DNA of 64,000 nucleotides from Methylobacterium sp. Leaf465 (lineage in GTDB: Bacteria > Pseudomonadota > Alphaproteobacteria > Rhizobiales > Beijerinckiaceae). Location: the NCBI RefSeq assembly GCF_001424705.1, contig NZ_LMRA01000046.1, positions 158,585-222,584 on the forward strand, written 5' to 3'. Made by a program: the position numbers and the translations under genes. How positions within the stretch are numbered: position 1 is the stretch's first letter; every line of letters starts with the position of its first letter. The notes beneath the pieces were generated by a model, which saw only the letters and a list, made by a program, of their open reading frames with translations, searched no databases and was not told the origin of the DNA. Below are positions 25,660-34,196 of the stretch, piece after piece.

Positions 25660-26571
25660 ATGCGGATCGGGCTCGCGGCCGATAACGGCAACTGGCACAA
25701 GGCACGCCTGAGGGCCGCCCTCGAACAGCTCGGCGCCGCGCCGGTGCTGTTCTCCATGGCCGACGTCGCGGTGGTGACGGGGGGCCCCGAGCCCCTGCGG
25801 GTGCCCGGCTTCGAGACCCTGCCGGACGGCGTCCTCCTGCGCACCATCGCGGGGGGCACCTTCGAGGCGACCACCATGCGCCTAGGCGTGCTGCACGCCC
25901 TGGTGGCCAGCGGCACGACCGTGTGGAATTCCCCGAGCGCGATCGAGCGCTCGGTCGACAAGGCGATGACGAGCCTGCTCATCGACCGGGCCGGCCTGCC
26001 GACCCCGGAGACCTACGTGCTCTCGAAGCGGGACGCCGCCGCCGCGGTCGTGGCCCGGGAGGCCCGCCCCGGCCGTCCCCTGGTGCTGAAGCCGCTCTTC
26101 GGCTCGCAGGGCGAGGGCCTCCAGCTGATCGAGCACCCCGAGGACCTGCCAGACGAGGAGGCGGTGTCCCGGGTCTACTACCTGCAGCGCTACATCGCCC
26201 GCACCGACGGGCTGTGGCGCGACTACCGGGTCTTCGTCTGCGAGGGCCGCGCCATCGCGGGCATGATCCGCGAGGGCGACGGCTGGATCACCAACGTCCA
26301 TCGCGGGGGCCGGCCCCTGGCCTGGGCGATGCCGCCCGCCGCGGCCGAGCTCGCCGAGCGCGCCGCCGCGGCGGTCGGCGTCGACTATTCCGGCATCGAC
26401 CTCGTCGAGGACGGGCAGGGGGGCTACCTCGTGCTGGAGGTGAACTCGATGCCGGCCTGGTCCGGGCTGCAGCAGGTCACCGAGGTCGACATCGCCCTCG
26501 CCGTCGCCCGCGGCTTCCTCAACGCCGTGCGGGCCGCCCGTCCGCCCCGCCTCGTCTCGGCCCTCGGATGA
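25660..26571 (+). CDS. orf5: RimK-family ATP-grasp ligase (Orf5), tetrahydromethanopterin-linked
   Basis: A 303-residue ATP-grasp ligase of the RimK/MptN group. Segments: KAMTSLLIDRAGLPTPETYV, RPLVLKPLFGSQGEGLQLI (ATP grasp), YYLQRYIARTDGLWRDYRVFV, GWITNVHRGG and the metal site YLVLEVNSMPAWSG. In archaea a close relative, MptN, adds glutamate to tetrahydromethanopterin. The same gene lies between mch and orf7 in M. extorquens AM1. An ATG at 25660 begins MRIGLAADNGNWH. It overlaps the next gene by 4 nt. Confidence 0.85.
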   Translation: MRIGLAADNGNWHKARLRAALEQLGAAPVLFSMADVAVVTGGPEPLRVPGFETLPDGVLLRTIAGGTFEATTMRLGVLHALVASGTTVWNSPSAIERSVDKAMTSLLIDRAGLPTPETYVLSKRDAAAAVVAREARPGRPLVLKPLFGSQGEGLQLIEHPEDLPDEEAVSRVYYLQRYIARTDGLWRDYRVFVCEGRAIAGMIREGDGWITNVHRGGRPLAWAMPPAAAELAERAAAAVGVDYSGIDLVEDGQGGYLVLEVNSMPAWSGLQQVTEVDIALAVARGFLNAVRAARPPRLVSALG

Positions 26572-27413
26572 TGGCACCCGGGACCGTCGCCGCCGCCTAC
26601 CGCGCGAGCTGCCTCGACGAGCTCGACGCCCTGAAGCCCGGCAACGTCCACGCCTTCGCCGACGGCCACCGCATGGCGGTGGCGGATTTCGTGACGAGCG
26701 CCGAGGTCTCGGCTCCGGCCCTGGCCGAGGCGGGCGCGCCGGTCGGCCGGCGGGTGCTCCGGGCCGTCGAGGCGACGATGGACCGCGTCGGCCAGAACAC
26801 CAATCTCGGCATCCTGCTCCTCTGCGCGCCCCTCGCCCGGGCGGCGGAGAGCGCCCCTCCGCTGCGGGCCGCCCTCGCCACCGTGCTCGACGACTTCGAC
26901 GCCGCCGATGCCCGCGACGTCTTCGCGGCGATCCGCCGGGCCAATCCGGGCGGCCTCGGCCGGGCCGAGCGCTACGACGTCACCGATTCGCAGGGTCCCG
27001 ATCCACAAAGCCCCGCCTCGCTTCGGGCCGCCATGGCGGAGGCCGCCCCGCGCGACGCCATCGCGCGGGCCTACGTGACGGGCTTCGCCGATCTGTTCGC
27101 CATCGGCCTGCCGGCCCTGGCCGCGGCCCGGGCGCGGGGTCTCGCCCCTCCCTGGTGCACCACCGCCCTGTATCTCGCCTATCTCGCCCGGGTGCCCGAC
27201 AGCCACGTGGCGCGCAAGCACGGCCCCGACCGGGCGGAGGCCCTGCGGGCCGAGGCCGAGGCGCTGCTCGCCCTCGATCTCGCCGCGGCCCCCGTGGACG
27301 CCCTCCTCGACCGGGACCGCGCCTGGAAGGCGGCCCGACTCAATCCGGGCACCAGCGCGGACTTCACGGTGGCGACGCTGTTCCTCGACCGCCTCCTCCG
27401 GGCCGAAGCCTGA
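26568..27413 (+). CDS. orf7: CitG/MdcB-like protein (Orf7), tetrahydromethanopterin-linked
   Basis: A 281-residue protein of the triphosphoribosyl-dephospho-CoA synthase family (CitG/MdcB). Motifs: CLDELDALKPGNVHAFADGHRM near the start, NTNLGILLLCAPL, and PDSHVARKHG, which binds phosphate in that family. A role in cofactor assembly by phosphoribosyl or nucleotide transfer is inferred; the actual reaction is not known. The start ATGATG overlaps the orf5 stop. 247 nt separate it from fae. Confidence 0.85.
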   Translation: MMAPGTVAAAYRASCLDELDALKPGNVHAFADGHRMAVADFVTSAEVSAPALAEAGAPVGRRVLRAVEATMDRVGQNTNLGILLLCAPLARAAESAPPLRAALATVLDDFDAADARDVFAAIRRANPGGLGRAERYDVTDSQGPDPQSPASLRAAMAEAAPRDAIARAYVTGFADLFAIGLPALAAARARGLAPPWCTTALYLAYLARVPDSHVARKHGPDRAEALRAEAEALLALDLAAAPVDALLDRDRAWKAARLNPGTSADFTVATLFLDRLLRAEA

Positions 27414-27660
27414 AACCGGCCGATCGACCGGGATTTCACGGCCTCTCGGGAAGGTTCCGTCCACCGATGAATAAATTGCCAAGCCGACCGGGCTGCGCAG
27501 GGTTGTTCCCGGCCGGACCCCAGAGTAGGGTCCGCGCCGCGATCCGGGCTAACCGGTCCGGTCCCTCGATGGACTGGACGCCGTGAACAAGGATAGCTGC
27601 CGGCCGCCCCCTGAGCTCGGGAGCGGCCACGTCTTTTCAAGACTTTGGGAGAAACCCCAC

Positions 27661-28173
27661 ATGGCGAAGATCAACAAGGTTCTGGTCGGCGAAGCCCTCG
27701 TCGGCGATGGCAACGAAGTCGCCCACATCGATCTGATCATCGGACCGCGCGGTTCGCCGGCCGAGGCCGCTTTCTGCAACGGCCTCGTGAACAACAAGCA
27801 CGGCTTCACCAGCCTGCTCGCGGTCATCGCGCCGAACCTGCCCTGCAAGCCCAACACCCTGATGTTCAACAAGGTCACCATCAACGACGCCCGTCAGGCC
27901 GTCCAGATGTTCGGCCCTGCCCAGCACGGTGTCGCCAAGGCCGTTCAGGATTGCGTGGCCGAGGGCACGATTCCCGCCGATGAGGCCGACGACCTGTTCA
28001 TCCTGGTCGGCGTGTTCATTCACTGGGAAGCGGCCGACGACGCCAAGATCCAGAAGTACAACTACGACGCCGTGAAGCTCTCCATCGAGCGCGCCGTCAA
28101 GGGCGAGCCCACCGCTGCCGTCGTCACCGAGCAGCGCAACTCCGCGTCGCACCCCTTCGCGTCGAACGCTTAG
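27661..28173 (+). CDS. fae: Formaldehyde-activating enzyme
   Basis: A 170-residue cytosolic enzyme that speeds condensation of formaldehyde with tetrahydromethanopterin, normally one of the most abundant proteins in this group. Recognised from MAKINKVLVGEALVGDGNEVAHIDLIIG, with the active His in EVAHIDL, and HGFTSLLAVIAPNLPCKP. A ribosome site GGGAGA lies about 9 nt before the ATG. The codon choice is strongly biased (high expression). A strong terminator follows. Confidence 0.98.
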   Translation: MAKINKVLVGEALVGDGNEVAHIDLIIGPRGSPAEAAFCNGLVNNKHGFTSLLAVIAPNLPCKPNTLMFNKVTINDARQAVQMFGPAQHGVAKAVQDCVAEGTIPADEADDLFILVGVFIHWEAADDAKIQKYNYDAVKLSIERAVKGEPTAAVVTEQRNSASHPFASNA

Positions 28174-28269
28174 ATCGGGGGCAGTCCTGGGCAGAGCGCG
28201 CCTCCGCCCGCACCGCGGGGCCTGCTCCAGCGACTGGCTTCCATCTTCCTCGGACGATGAACATGAGAC

Positions 28270-28299
28270 GGGGCGGCCTTCGGGCCGCCCCTCTTTTTT
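28270..28299 (+). terminator. Intrinsic terminator after fae
   Basis: A 9-bp perfect GC stem (28270-28278 with 28283-28291), TTCG tetraloop, then TCTTTTTT. It separates fae from the converging HisA/HisF-like gene that ends at 28310. Confidence 0.9.
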
Positions 28300-28309
28300 G
28301 GGCGCGCCC

Positions 28310-28993
28310 TCAGCCGCGCAGCGTCCCGTCATGGATGGCGGAGGCCACGAGGGCGCCGGCCACGCCGCGGCGGCGCAGGACCTCCACATCCGCCGGGCCC
28401 CGCACACCGCCCGCCGCGTAGAGACGCGTCGCCGGGCTCGACGCCGCCACCGCCGCCAGACGGTCGAGGTCCGGCCCCGCCCCGACGCCGATCCGCCCGA
28501 GGGTCATCACGATGACGTCGCGCGGCCAGTGGGCCGGCGTGTCGTGCAGGCTGGACGGCCCGAGGCGCTCGCCCTCCCGCGTATCGAGCGAGAACACGGC
28601 ACGCTCCCCCAGGGCGCGCACGAGCCCTTCGTCGGCCTGGCTCTCGCTGCCGATCACCGGCCGGCCGAGACCGGTCGCCAGGAAGGCCTCGACCCCAGCC
28701 GGCCCGGAAAATCCCGCATCGACCCAGAGGGTGATGCCGGGGCAGGCGGCCGCGATCGCGGCGAGGCTCGCCCGGTCGGGGGCCGCGCGGTCGACGATCG
28801 CGTCGAGGTCGGCCACGTAGAGGATGCGGGCCGGCACCGCCGCCAGGAGCCCGCGGGCGACGTCCGCCGGCGCCGACCCCTTTGCCAAGGGCGTCACGAT
28901 CGGGGCATAGGAAGCACGGTCTCCGGCCCGCGCCCGCACCACCGTTCCGTGGCGCAGGTCGAGCACCGGAATGATCTCGAATTCGTCCGCCAT
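28310..28993 (-). CDS. HisA/HisF-family TIM-barrel protein
   Basis: A 227-residue protein related to the histidine enzymes HisA and HisF. It has the N-terminal barrel strand FEIIPVLDLRHGTVVRAR, ILYVADLDAIVDRA, and the C-terminal phosphate site RLYAAGGVRGPADVEVLRRRGVAGALVASAIHDG. The gene stands alone inside a methanofuran/methanopterin gene neighbourhood, not in a his operon, so a cofactor-synthesis role is more likely than histidine synthesis. The start is the ATG at 28993. It diverges from the MfnF-like gene with only 29 nt between starts. Confidence 0.8.
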   Translation of the reverse strand: MADEFEIIPVLDLRHGTVVRARAGDRASYAPIVTPLAKGSAPADVARGLLAAVPARILYVADLDAIVDRAAPDRASLAAIAAACPGITLWVDAGFSGPAGVEAFLATGLGRPVIGSESQADEGLVRALGERAVFSLDTREGERLGPSSLHDTPAHWPRDVIVMTLGRIGVGAGPDLDRLAAVAASSPATRLYAAGGVRGPADVEVLRRRGVAGALVASAIHDGTLRG

Positions 28994-29022
28994 CCGGCTT
29001 TCTCCCGTGTTCAGGCCTGCCC

Positions 29023-30081
29023 GTGACCCCACAGACTCCATCCCCTGACACGCCGGTGATCGGCTGGGATCTCGGCGGGGTCCATGTCAAGGCGGCCCTG
29101 GTCCGCGACGGCCGCGTCGCGGCCGTGGTGCAGGCGCCCTGCCGCCTCTGGCGGGGGCTTCCCGCCCTCGACGAGACCCTGGCGCAGCTGCCCGACTGGG
29201 CGCGGGACACGGCCGATCACGTCGTCACCATGACGGGGGAACTCACCGACTGCTTCGCCGGCCGCACCGACGGCGTGCGGCAGATTTCCGCCTGGGCCGA
29301 GGCGACCCTCACCGGCCGGGTGCGGATCTATGCCGGCCGGTCCGGCCTCCTCACCCCCGAAGCCGCCGCGGCGCACGCCGCCGACATCGCCTCGGCGAAC
29401 TGGCACGCCACCGCCGCCCTGATCGGCCGCCACGTCGCCGACGGGCTCCTCGTCGATATCGGCTCCACCACGGCCGACTTGATCCCGATCGCCGCCGGGG
29501 TTCCGGTGGCGGCCGGCTACAGCGACGCCGAGCGCCTGGAGACGGGGGAACTCGTCTATACCGGGGTCGTGCGCTCGCATCTCGTGGCGCTGGCCGACCA
29601 CGCCCCGTTCCGGGGCCGGCGCACCGGTCTGATGGCCGAGACCTTCGCCACGGCCGCCGACATCCATCGCATCCTCGGCGACCTGCCGGAGGGCGCCGAT
29701 CAGCAGCACAGCGTCGACCTCAAGGGCAAGTCGATTCCCGAGAGCGAGACCCGCCTCGCCCGCATCGTCGGCCGCGACCGCGACGAGGGCAGCGCCGCCG
29801 AGTGGCGCGCCCTGGCGGCCCATTTTGCAGAACGTCAGCTTCGGCTGCTGCACGATGCGGCGGCCCTGGTGCTCTCGCAGCGGCCCCTGCCGGACGCGGC
29901 GCCCGTGGTGGCGTGCGGCGCCGGCCGCTTCCTCGCCGAACGCCTGGCCACGCGCCTCGGACGGCCGGTCGTCGCCTTCACCGACCTGATCGCCGGCCGC
30001 CTCGCCGGGGCCGGGGCCGACTGGGCCTCCACCTGCGGCCCCGCCGTCGCCGTGGCGCTGCTGGCCGCCGATCCGTCCTGA
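29023..30081 (+). CDS. orf9: MfnF-like methylofuran synthesis protein (Orf9, hydantoinase/kinase fold)
   Basis: A 352-residue ASKHA-fold protein of COG1548. Archaeal MfnF couples the furan diphosphate to the glutamyl-tyramine arm of methanofuran, and the bacterial gene is one of those linked to the tetrahydromethanopterin pathway. Seen: PVIGWDLGGVHVKAAL (phosphate 1), VTMTGELTDCF, GLLVDIGSTTADLIPI (phosphate 2) and VACGAGRFLAERLA. The start is GTG at 29023. A 66-codon gene follows after 21 nt. Confidence 0.88.
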   Translation: MTPQTPSPDTPVIGWDLGGVHVKAALVRDGRVAAVVQAPCRLWRGLPALDETLAQLPDWARDTADHVVTMTGELTDCFAGRTDGVRQISAWAEATLTGRVRIYAGRSGLLTPEAAAAHAADIASANWHATAALIGRHVADGLLVDIGSTTADLIPIAAGVPVAAGYSDAERLETGELVYTGVVRSHLVALADHAPFRGRRTGLMAETFATAADIHRILGDLPEGADQQHSVDLKGKSIPESETRLARIVGRDRDEGSAAEWRALAAHFAERQLRLLHDAAALVLSQRPLPDAAPVVACGAGRFLAERLATRLGRPVVAFTDLIAGRLAGAGADWASTCGPAVAVALLAADPS

Positions 30082-30102
30082 TCCCCTGGAGAGACCCCGC
30101 GC

Positions 30103-30303
30103 ATGAGCACGCCGCAGAAACTCGCCCGCATCCTCGCCACCCGCTCCGGCGGCGGCATCGAGCTCGCCCTCGCCACCGAAACCGGCCAGACCGTGCGGGT
30201 GCTGGCGACGCAGGACCAGATCGACATGCTGGTGGACGAGCTGGAGGACATCCTCAACTCGCCCGTGGAGCCCGACGCCCCGGAGCCGCCCGCGGCGGCC
30301 TGA
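30103..30303 (+). CDS. Small acidic protein of unknown function
   Basis: A 66-residue protein starting MSTPQKLARILATRSGGG with a beta-rich first half and a helical acidic segment DMLVDELEDILNS, ending in a Pro/Ala tail. No signal peptide and no family that I recognise. It follows the MfnF-like gene by 21 nt on the same strand with a GAGAGA-type ribosome site, so it is probably co-transcribed. Confidence 0.6.
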   Translation: MSTPQKLARILATRSGGGIELALATETGQTVRVLATQDQIDMLVDELEDILNSPVEPDAPEPPAAA

Positions 30304-30522
30304 GGGGCAGGGGGTCGCAGGCTCTCGCGGTCGGAGCTTGATGCCCGGTCCCATCCGTTTGCCACCCCGGAAGCTTCGCTTCGCGCCAGCTTGGTGGAGG
30401 ATGGGCTACGTTTGGGTGGGGTGGTTTTCGCAGGTCCGCTTTCGAGTGGCTGCGGCATCAGAGCCGACGTCGAATTAGCGTTAGTCCAGGCCACGACGCG
30501 GAGGCATCTCGTGCTGATGCAG

Positions 30523-30553
30523 GAAGCGTCCCGGTTCCGAGCCGGGACGCTTC
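30523..30553 (-). terminator. Hairpin after the alcohol dehydrogenase-like gene
   Basis: A perfect 12-bp stem (30523-30534 with 30542-30553) with a 7-nt loop, 10 nt past the stop at 30564. There is no T-run on the minus strand, so it may act as a transcript 3' end rather than a classical terminator. Confidence 0.55.
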
Positions 30554-30563
30554 GCCTGCCGGC

Positions 30564-31592
30564 TTAGTCGCTGAACCCGGCGAGGACGACCTTGCCCCTC
30601 GCCTTCCCGCTCTCGATGAGCGCGTGGGCGCGTGCCAGGTTGGAGGCGTTGATCGGACCGAAGGTCTCGCTCAACGTCGTGTGCAGCCGTCCCGCATCGA
30701 TCAGGCGGGCGATCTCGGTCAGGATCGCGTGCTGTCGTTCCATGTCGGCGGTCTGGAACAGCGAGCGGGTGAACATCAGCTCCCAATGCAGCGACAGGCT
30801 CTTGGGCTTGAGCGGCATCACGTCCAGGGTCTCGGGGTCGTCGATCGGGCCGAGGCGTCCTTGCGGCGCGAGGAGCTCGATGATCTGCGGGAGATGCGCA
30901 CCGGTCTGCGTGGTCGCGAATACGAACCCGGGCTCGCCGGGAAGACCGAGCGCCGCGACCTCGGCGGCGAGGGGCTTCGCATGGTCGATCACGTGGTGGG
31001 CCCCGAGGTCCCGGCACCATTGCGCCGTCTCCGGGCGCGACGCCGTGGCGATCACGGTGAGATCCGTAAGCTGCCGGGCGAGCTGAATCGCGATCGAGCC
31101 GACACCGCCGGCGCCGCCGACGATTAGGATCGCCGGTGCGGCACCCGGCACGGGCTTGGCGACGTCGAGCCGGTCGAACAGCATCTCCCAGGCGGTCAGG
31201 GCCGTGAGCGGCAGCGCCGCGGCGGCGGCAAAATCGAGGGTGGCCGGCTTGGCACCGACGAGGCGCTCGTCCACGCATTGGAACGCGGCGTTGCTACCCG
31301 GCCGGTCGAGCGCTCCGGCATAGAACACCGCATCGCCGGGCTTGAACAGGCGCGCCTCCGGTCCGACGGAGACCACGATCCCGGCCGCATCCCAGCCGAG
31401 GATCTTTGGTTCGCAGCCTTGCTTGTAGGCGCCCTGACGCACCTTCGTGTCGATCGGGTTCACCGAGACCGCCTCCACGCGCACGAGGAGGTCGCGTCCG
31501 GTTGGAACAGGATCGGGGAAAGTCGTGTCCAGGAGGGCGTCCGGCGCATCGATCCGGGCGCCTTCGGTGTAGGTAACGGCACGCATGAGCAT
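30564..31592 (-). CDS. Zinc-type alcohol dehydrogenase-like quinone oxidoreductase
   Basis: A 342-residue medium-chain dehydrogenase/reductase. It has the N-terminal GroES-like domain (VRVEAVSVNPIDTKVRQG, ILGWDAAGIVVSVG) and a Rossmann domain with ILIVGGAGGVGSIAIQLARQL. The catalytic-zinc Cys/His set of true alcohol dehydrogenases is missing, so it is an NADPH quinone or enone reductase type. The start is ATG at 31592 or 31586. No methylotrophy-specific role is evident; it may be a cargo gene between cofactor clusters. Confidence 0.85.
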   Translation of the reverse strand: MLMRAVTYTEGARIDAPDALLDTTFPDPVPTGRDLLVRVEAVSVNPIDTKVRQGAYKQGCEPKILGWDAAGIVVSVGPEARLFKPGDAVFYAGALDRPGSNAAFQCVDERLVGAKPATLDFAAAAALPLTALTAWEMLFDRLDVAKPVPGAAPAILIVGGAGGVGSIAIQLARQLTDLTVIATASRPETAQWCRDLGAHHVIDHAKPLAAEVAALGLPGEPGFVFATTQTGAHLPQIIELLAPQGRLGPIDDPETLDVMPLKPKSLSLHWELMFTRSLFQTADMERQHAILTEIARLIDAGRLHTTLSETFGPINASNLARAHALIESGKARGKVVLAGFSD

Positions 31593-32003
31593 CTCGCAGG
31601 ATGTGGCGACGGGCGGCTCCGCGCCACCGTCTCAGACCGTCTAATCGCGAGCCGCTTCCTTTGGCGCAGCGGCGTGACGCGCACATCACGCCCGTGCTGC
31701 TGAAACCGTGAGGCAGTGGCGGGATGTCGACCCGAACGAATTTCGAGATCGGCAATCTAGCGACCTCGAATCTAGACGTCGATATGCACCCTCGCTTCAT
31801 CTGCAGCAGAGCTGAGCTGACATGACGACAGGGCCTCGTGGACGCCCCCCCGCACGTCCACGCCGAAGCCGGTGGGAGCGCAGGCGGTGTACAGCGTGCG
31901 AGCACTCCGAGAGGCCGACGAATGTCCGCTTCGGGGCGACAGACTCGTACCCTCTCTCCGCACGATCCGGCCCCTCACGCGCGGCGCACCCCGCCTCCGA
32001 TAC
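31593..32003. other. Intergenic region without a supported gene
   Basis: A 411-nt gap between the oxidoreductase start and the end of the beta-propeller gene. Open frames here are short and compositionally poor. I see no terminator with a T-run, no tRNA and no repeat. It presumably holds the oxidoreductase promoter. Confidence 0.4.
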
Positions 32004-33032
32004 TCACCGCAAGAAATCCCCGAACGCGCGCGGCCCGTCCGGGACCTTGATCTCGCCCGTCACCGTGAGCGTGGTCGCGTCGATCAGACTCAGGGTGTTC
32101 GAGCCCCAGTTCGCCACCGTGAGGGTGCGGCCGTCGCGGGAGGCGGCGATGCCCTCGGGGTGGTCGCCGACCTCGATGGCGGCGACGTTGGTCAGCGTCT
32201 TCAGGTTGAACACCGTGACGGTGCCCGAATACTGGTCGGTGACGAAGCCGCGCGGGCCGGCCAGCGCGATCACGTAGGGCCGCTCGCCGGTGGTCACCCG
32301 TCCGATCTCGAGCCGGCCGGGCACGTCGATCACCGAGACGTCGTTCGAGGTCACGTTGGCGGTGTAGGCACGGGCGCCTTCGGCATCGAGGGTGATGCCG
32401 AACGGATGCTGGCCGACCGGGATCTTCTGGACTTCCCGGGCCGTGGCGACGTCGACCACCGAGACCGAATCGCCCTCGCGGTTGGCGACCAGCAGCGTGG
32501 CGCCATCGGGGGTCACGGCGAGGCCGGACGGGGAGGCGCCGACCTGGATCTCGGTCACCATCGTCGTGCCGTCGGGCGAAACCACGAAGATGCGGCTGCC
32601 GTACCAGTCGGCCACGTAGACGGCGCCGGATTTCGGATTGACCGCGATGCCCAGCGGCCCGCCGGGCAGCGCGAGGGTGCGGGTCACCGTGCGGGTGGCG
32701 AGGTCGACCACCGCGAGGCCCGGCCCCTCGGGGCGGGTGACGTAGGCGGTCCGTCGGTCGGGCGAGAGGGCGATGCCGGCGGGCGCGCCGTCGATGGGGA
32801 TCTGGGCGGCCACGCTGCCGGCTTCGAGATCGACGATCGCAAGGGTGTTGGCGCCCTGCGCGGTGACGAGGGCCTCGTCGGCCCGGGCCGGCGCGCCGAG
32901 CAGCAGCAGGCCGAGAAGCGGGAGGCCGAGACGTGTGCGGCCGAGATACGTGGGGCCAAGGCGTGGCAGGCCGGGGAGGAGAGGGCCGGCGAAGCGCCGG
33001 CCCGTCCCCGTTCTCGAACGTGGAGCGATCAA
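32004..33032 (-). CDS. Exported YVTN-type beta-propeller protein
   Basis: A 342-residue protein with about seven repeats of roughly 42 residues of the YVTN kind (for example LAVVDLATRTVTRTLALPGGPLGIAVNP and ISVIDVPGRLEIGRVTTGERPYVIAL). A long basic leader precedes a hydrophobic stretch ending APARA, the probable signal peptide. The start is a TTG overlapping the upstream TGA (TTGA). It is a paralogue in kind of LutB in this window. It ends the cofactor operon that begins at 37125. Ligand unknown. Confidence 0.82.
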   Translation of the reverse strand: MIAPRSRTGTGRRFAGPLLPGLPRLGPTYLGRTRLGLPLLGLLLLGAPARADEALVTAQGANTLAIVDLEAGSVAAQIPIDGAPAGIALSPDRRTAYVTRPEGPGLAVVDLATRTVTRTLALPGGPLGIAVNPKSGAVYVADWYGSRIFVVSPDGTTMVTEIQVGASPSGLAVTPDGATLLVANREGDSVSVVDVATAREVQKIPVGQHPFGITLDAEGARAYTANVTSNDVSVIDVPGRLEIGRVTTGERPYVIALAGPRGFVTDQYSGTVTVFNLKTLTNVAAIEVGDHPEGIAASRDGRTLTVANWGSNTLSLIDATTLTVTGEIKVPDGPRAFGDFLR

Positions 33033-33565
33033 GAACCGCTCTTCTCGAGCTTGGCCTTGAGGGCGTCGAGGCCCGTGCGATAGAGGCCGCGCACGGCCTT
33101 CTGGGAGGCCTCGTCGTTCAGCTCGGGCGGCGGATCGTTGTTCATGTAGCCGCGGTAGAAGGCGCCGTCCCAGACGACCTTGGACTTGCCGCCGCCGGCA
33201 TCCTCGACCTTGAGGGTGGAGGAGTAGTCGTTCACCGGCAGGGTCTTCACGTCGACCTTGGTGATCCGGTACGAGTAGCTCATCTTCTCGGCGGAGTACT
33301 TGTACAGCTCTTCGTCGACGGTGGCGCCGCCCTTCAGCGTCAGCGTCCGGGTCGCCTTGACCTCGTTGCCGCCCTTGCCCTCGGTCTTCTCGACCGGCGG
33401 CAGCCAGCTCATGTCCTGGAAGTTGCCGATCACGGCCCAGACCTTGTCGGGAGCCGCGTTGATCTCGACGGTCTCCTCGACCTTCTTGCGGGTCGGGCCG
33501 TGCGCCTGGGCGCCGAACGACACGACGGCGAAGGCCGCCACGGTCGCCAGAGTGAGTAGCTTCAT
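33029..33565 (-). CDS. Exported SRPBCC (START-like) protein
   Basis: A 178-residue protein with a signal peptide ending QAHG and a START/Bet v1-like domain: KVEETVEINAAPDKVWAVIGNFQDMSWLPPVEKTE at the start and a long C-terminal helix (ASQKAVRGLYRTGLDALKAKL). Such folds bind small hydrophobic molecules in an internal cavity. It begins 30 nt after the DUF447 gene and overlaps the beta-propeller gene, so it belongs to the same transcript. A periplasmic ligand-binding pair with the propeller is plausible inference. Confidence 0.85.
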   Translation of the reverse strand: MKLLTLATVAAFAVVSFGAQAHGPTRKKVEETVEINAAPDKVWAVIGNFQDMSWLPPVEKTEGKGGNEVKATRTLTLKGGATVDEELYKYSAEKMSYSYRITKVDVKTLPVNDYSSTLKVEDAGGGKSKVVWDGAFYRGYMNNDPPPELNDEASQKAVRGLYRTGLDALKAKLEKSGS

Positions 33566-33595
33566 CGGGTCCTCGTCTCCTCGGGAAAGCACAGT

Positions 33596-34192
33596 CTAGG
33601 GTGCTGGGGGGGAACGCTCGAGGATGCGGTCGTCGCGGCCGAGGGCCGCAGCGACCTTGTCCTCGATCCAGTCCCAGGCCTCGCGCTCGGCGGGCCCGGC
33701 GGTCTTGGCGATCGCGATGGCGTGGTAGCGCATCTCGGTCAGGATCTTGTCGGGCTCCAGCATGTGCAGGCGGGTGGAGAGGATCGCCGCCTCCAGCACC
33801 GCCGCCTGCGCCCGGTTATAGCCGAAGAACGGCATGTGCGCGGCCGAATGGACCATCCGTCCCCGGTAACGCGGCCGCACCGGGTCGTCCTCGATCGCCA
33901 CCACCTCGAACTCCGCATGGCCGAAGCTCTCGGCGAGGCGGCGCCCGGCGATCCGGTCGCAGGGCAGGGTCGCCCAGTCGCGCCGGCCGGTGACGGCGCC
34001 GGCGATCACCCGCACGTCGCTGGGGCTCGAGGCGGCGAAGACCGGGGTGTCGGCGAGGTTGAGGATGGTGGGGGAGGGCCGGAACGGGGCCAGGATCCAG
34101 TCCGCCCCGTCCTGGATCAGCCCGAACGGCACCAGGTGCAGCGCGCCGTCGCGGGCGGTGGTGGTCACCACGGTCTCGAGGATCAGCGGCAC
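33596..34192 (-). CDS. DUF447 family protein, tetrahydromethanopterin/methylofuran-linked
   Basis: A 198-residue protein with the split-barrel flavin-binding look of DUF447: LILETVVTTTARDGALHLVPFGLI at the start, NLADTPVFAASSPSDVRVIAGAV and HMPFFGYNRAQAAVLEAAILSTRL later. Genes of this family occur only in organisms with tetrahydromethanopterin. Its biochemical role is unknown. The start is GTG at 34192, 4 nt after the upstream TGA. I recall the AM1 name as orf22 but am not certain. Confidence 0.8.
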   Translation of the reverse strand: MPLILETVVTTTARDGALHLVPFGLIQDGADWILAPFRPSPTILNLADTPVFAASSPSDVRVIAGAVTGRRDWATLPCDRIAGRRLAESFGHAEFEVVAIEDDPVRPRYRGRMVHSAAHMPFFGYNRAQAAVLEAAILSTRLHMLEPDKILTEMRYHAIAIAKTAGPAEREAWDWIEDKVAAALGRDDRILERSPPAP

Positions 34193-34196
34193 GGGA

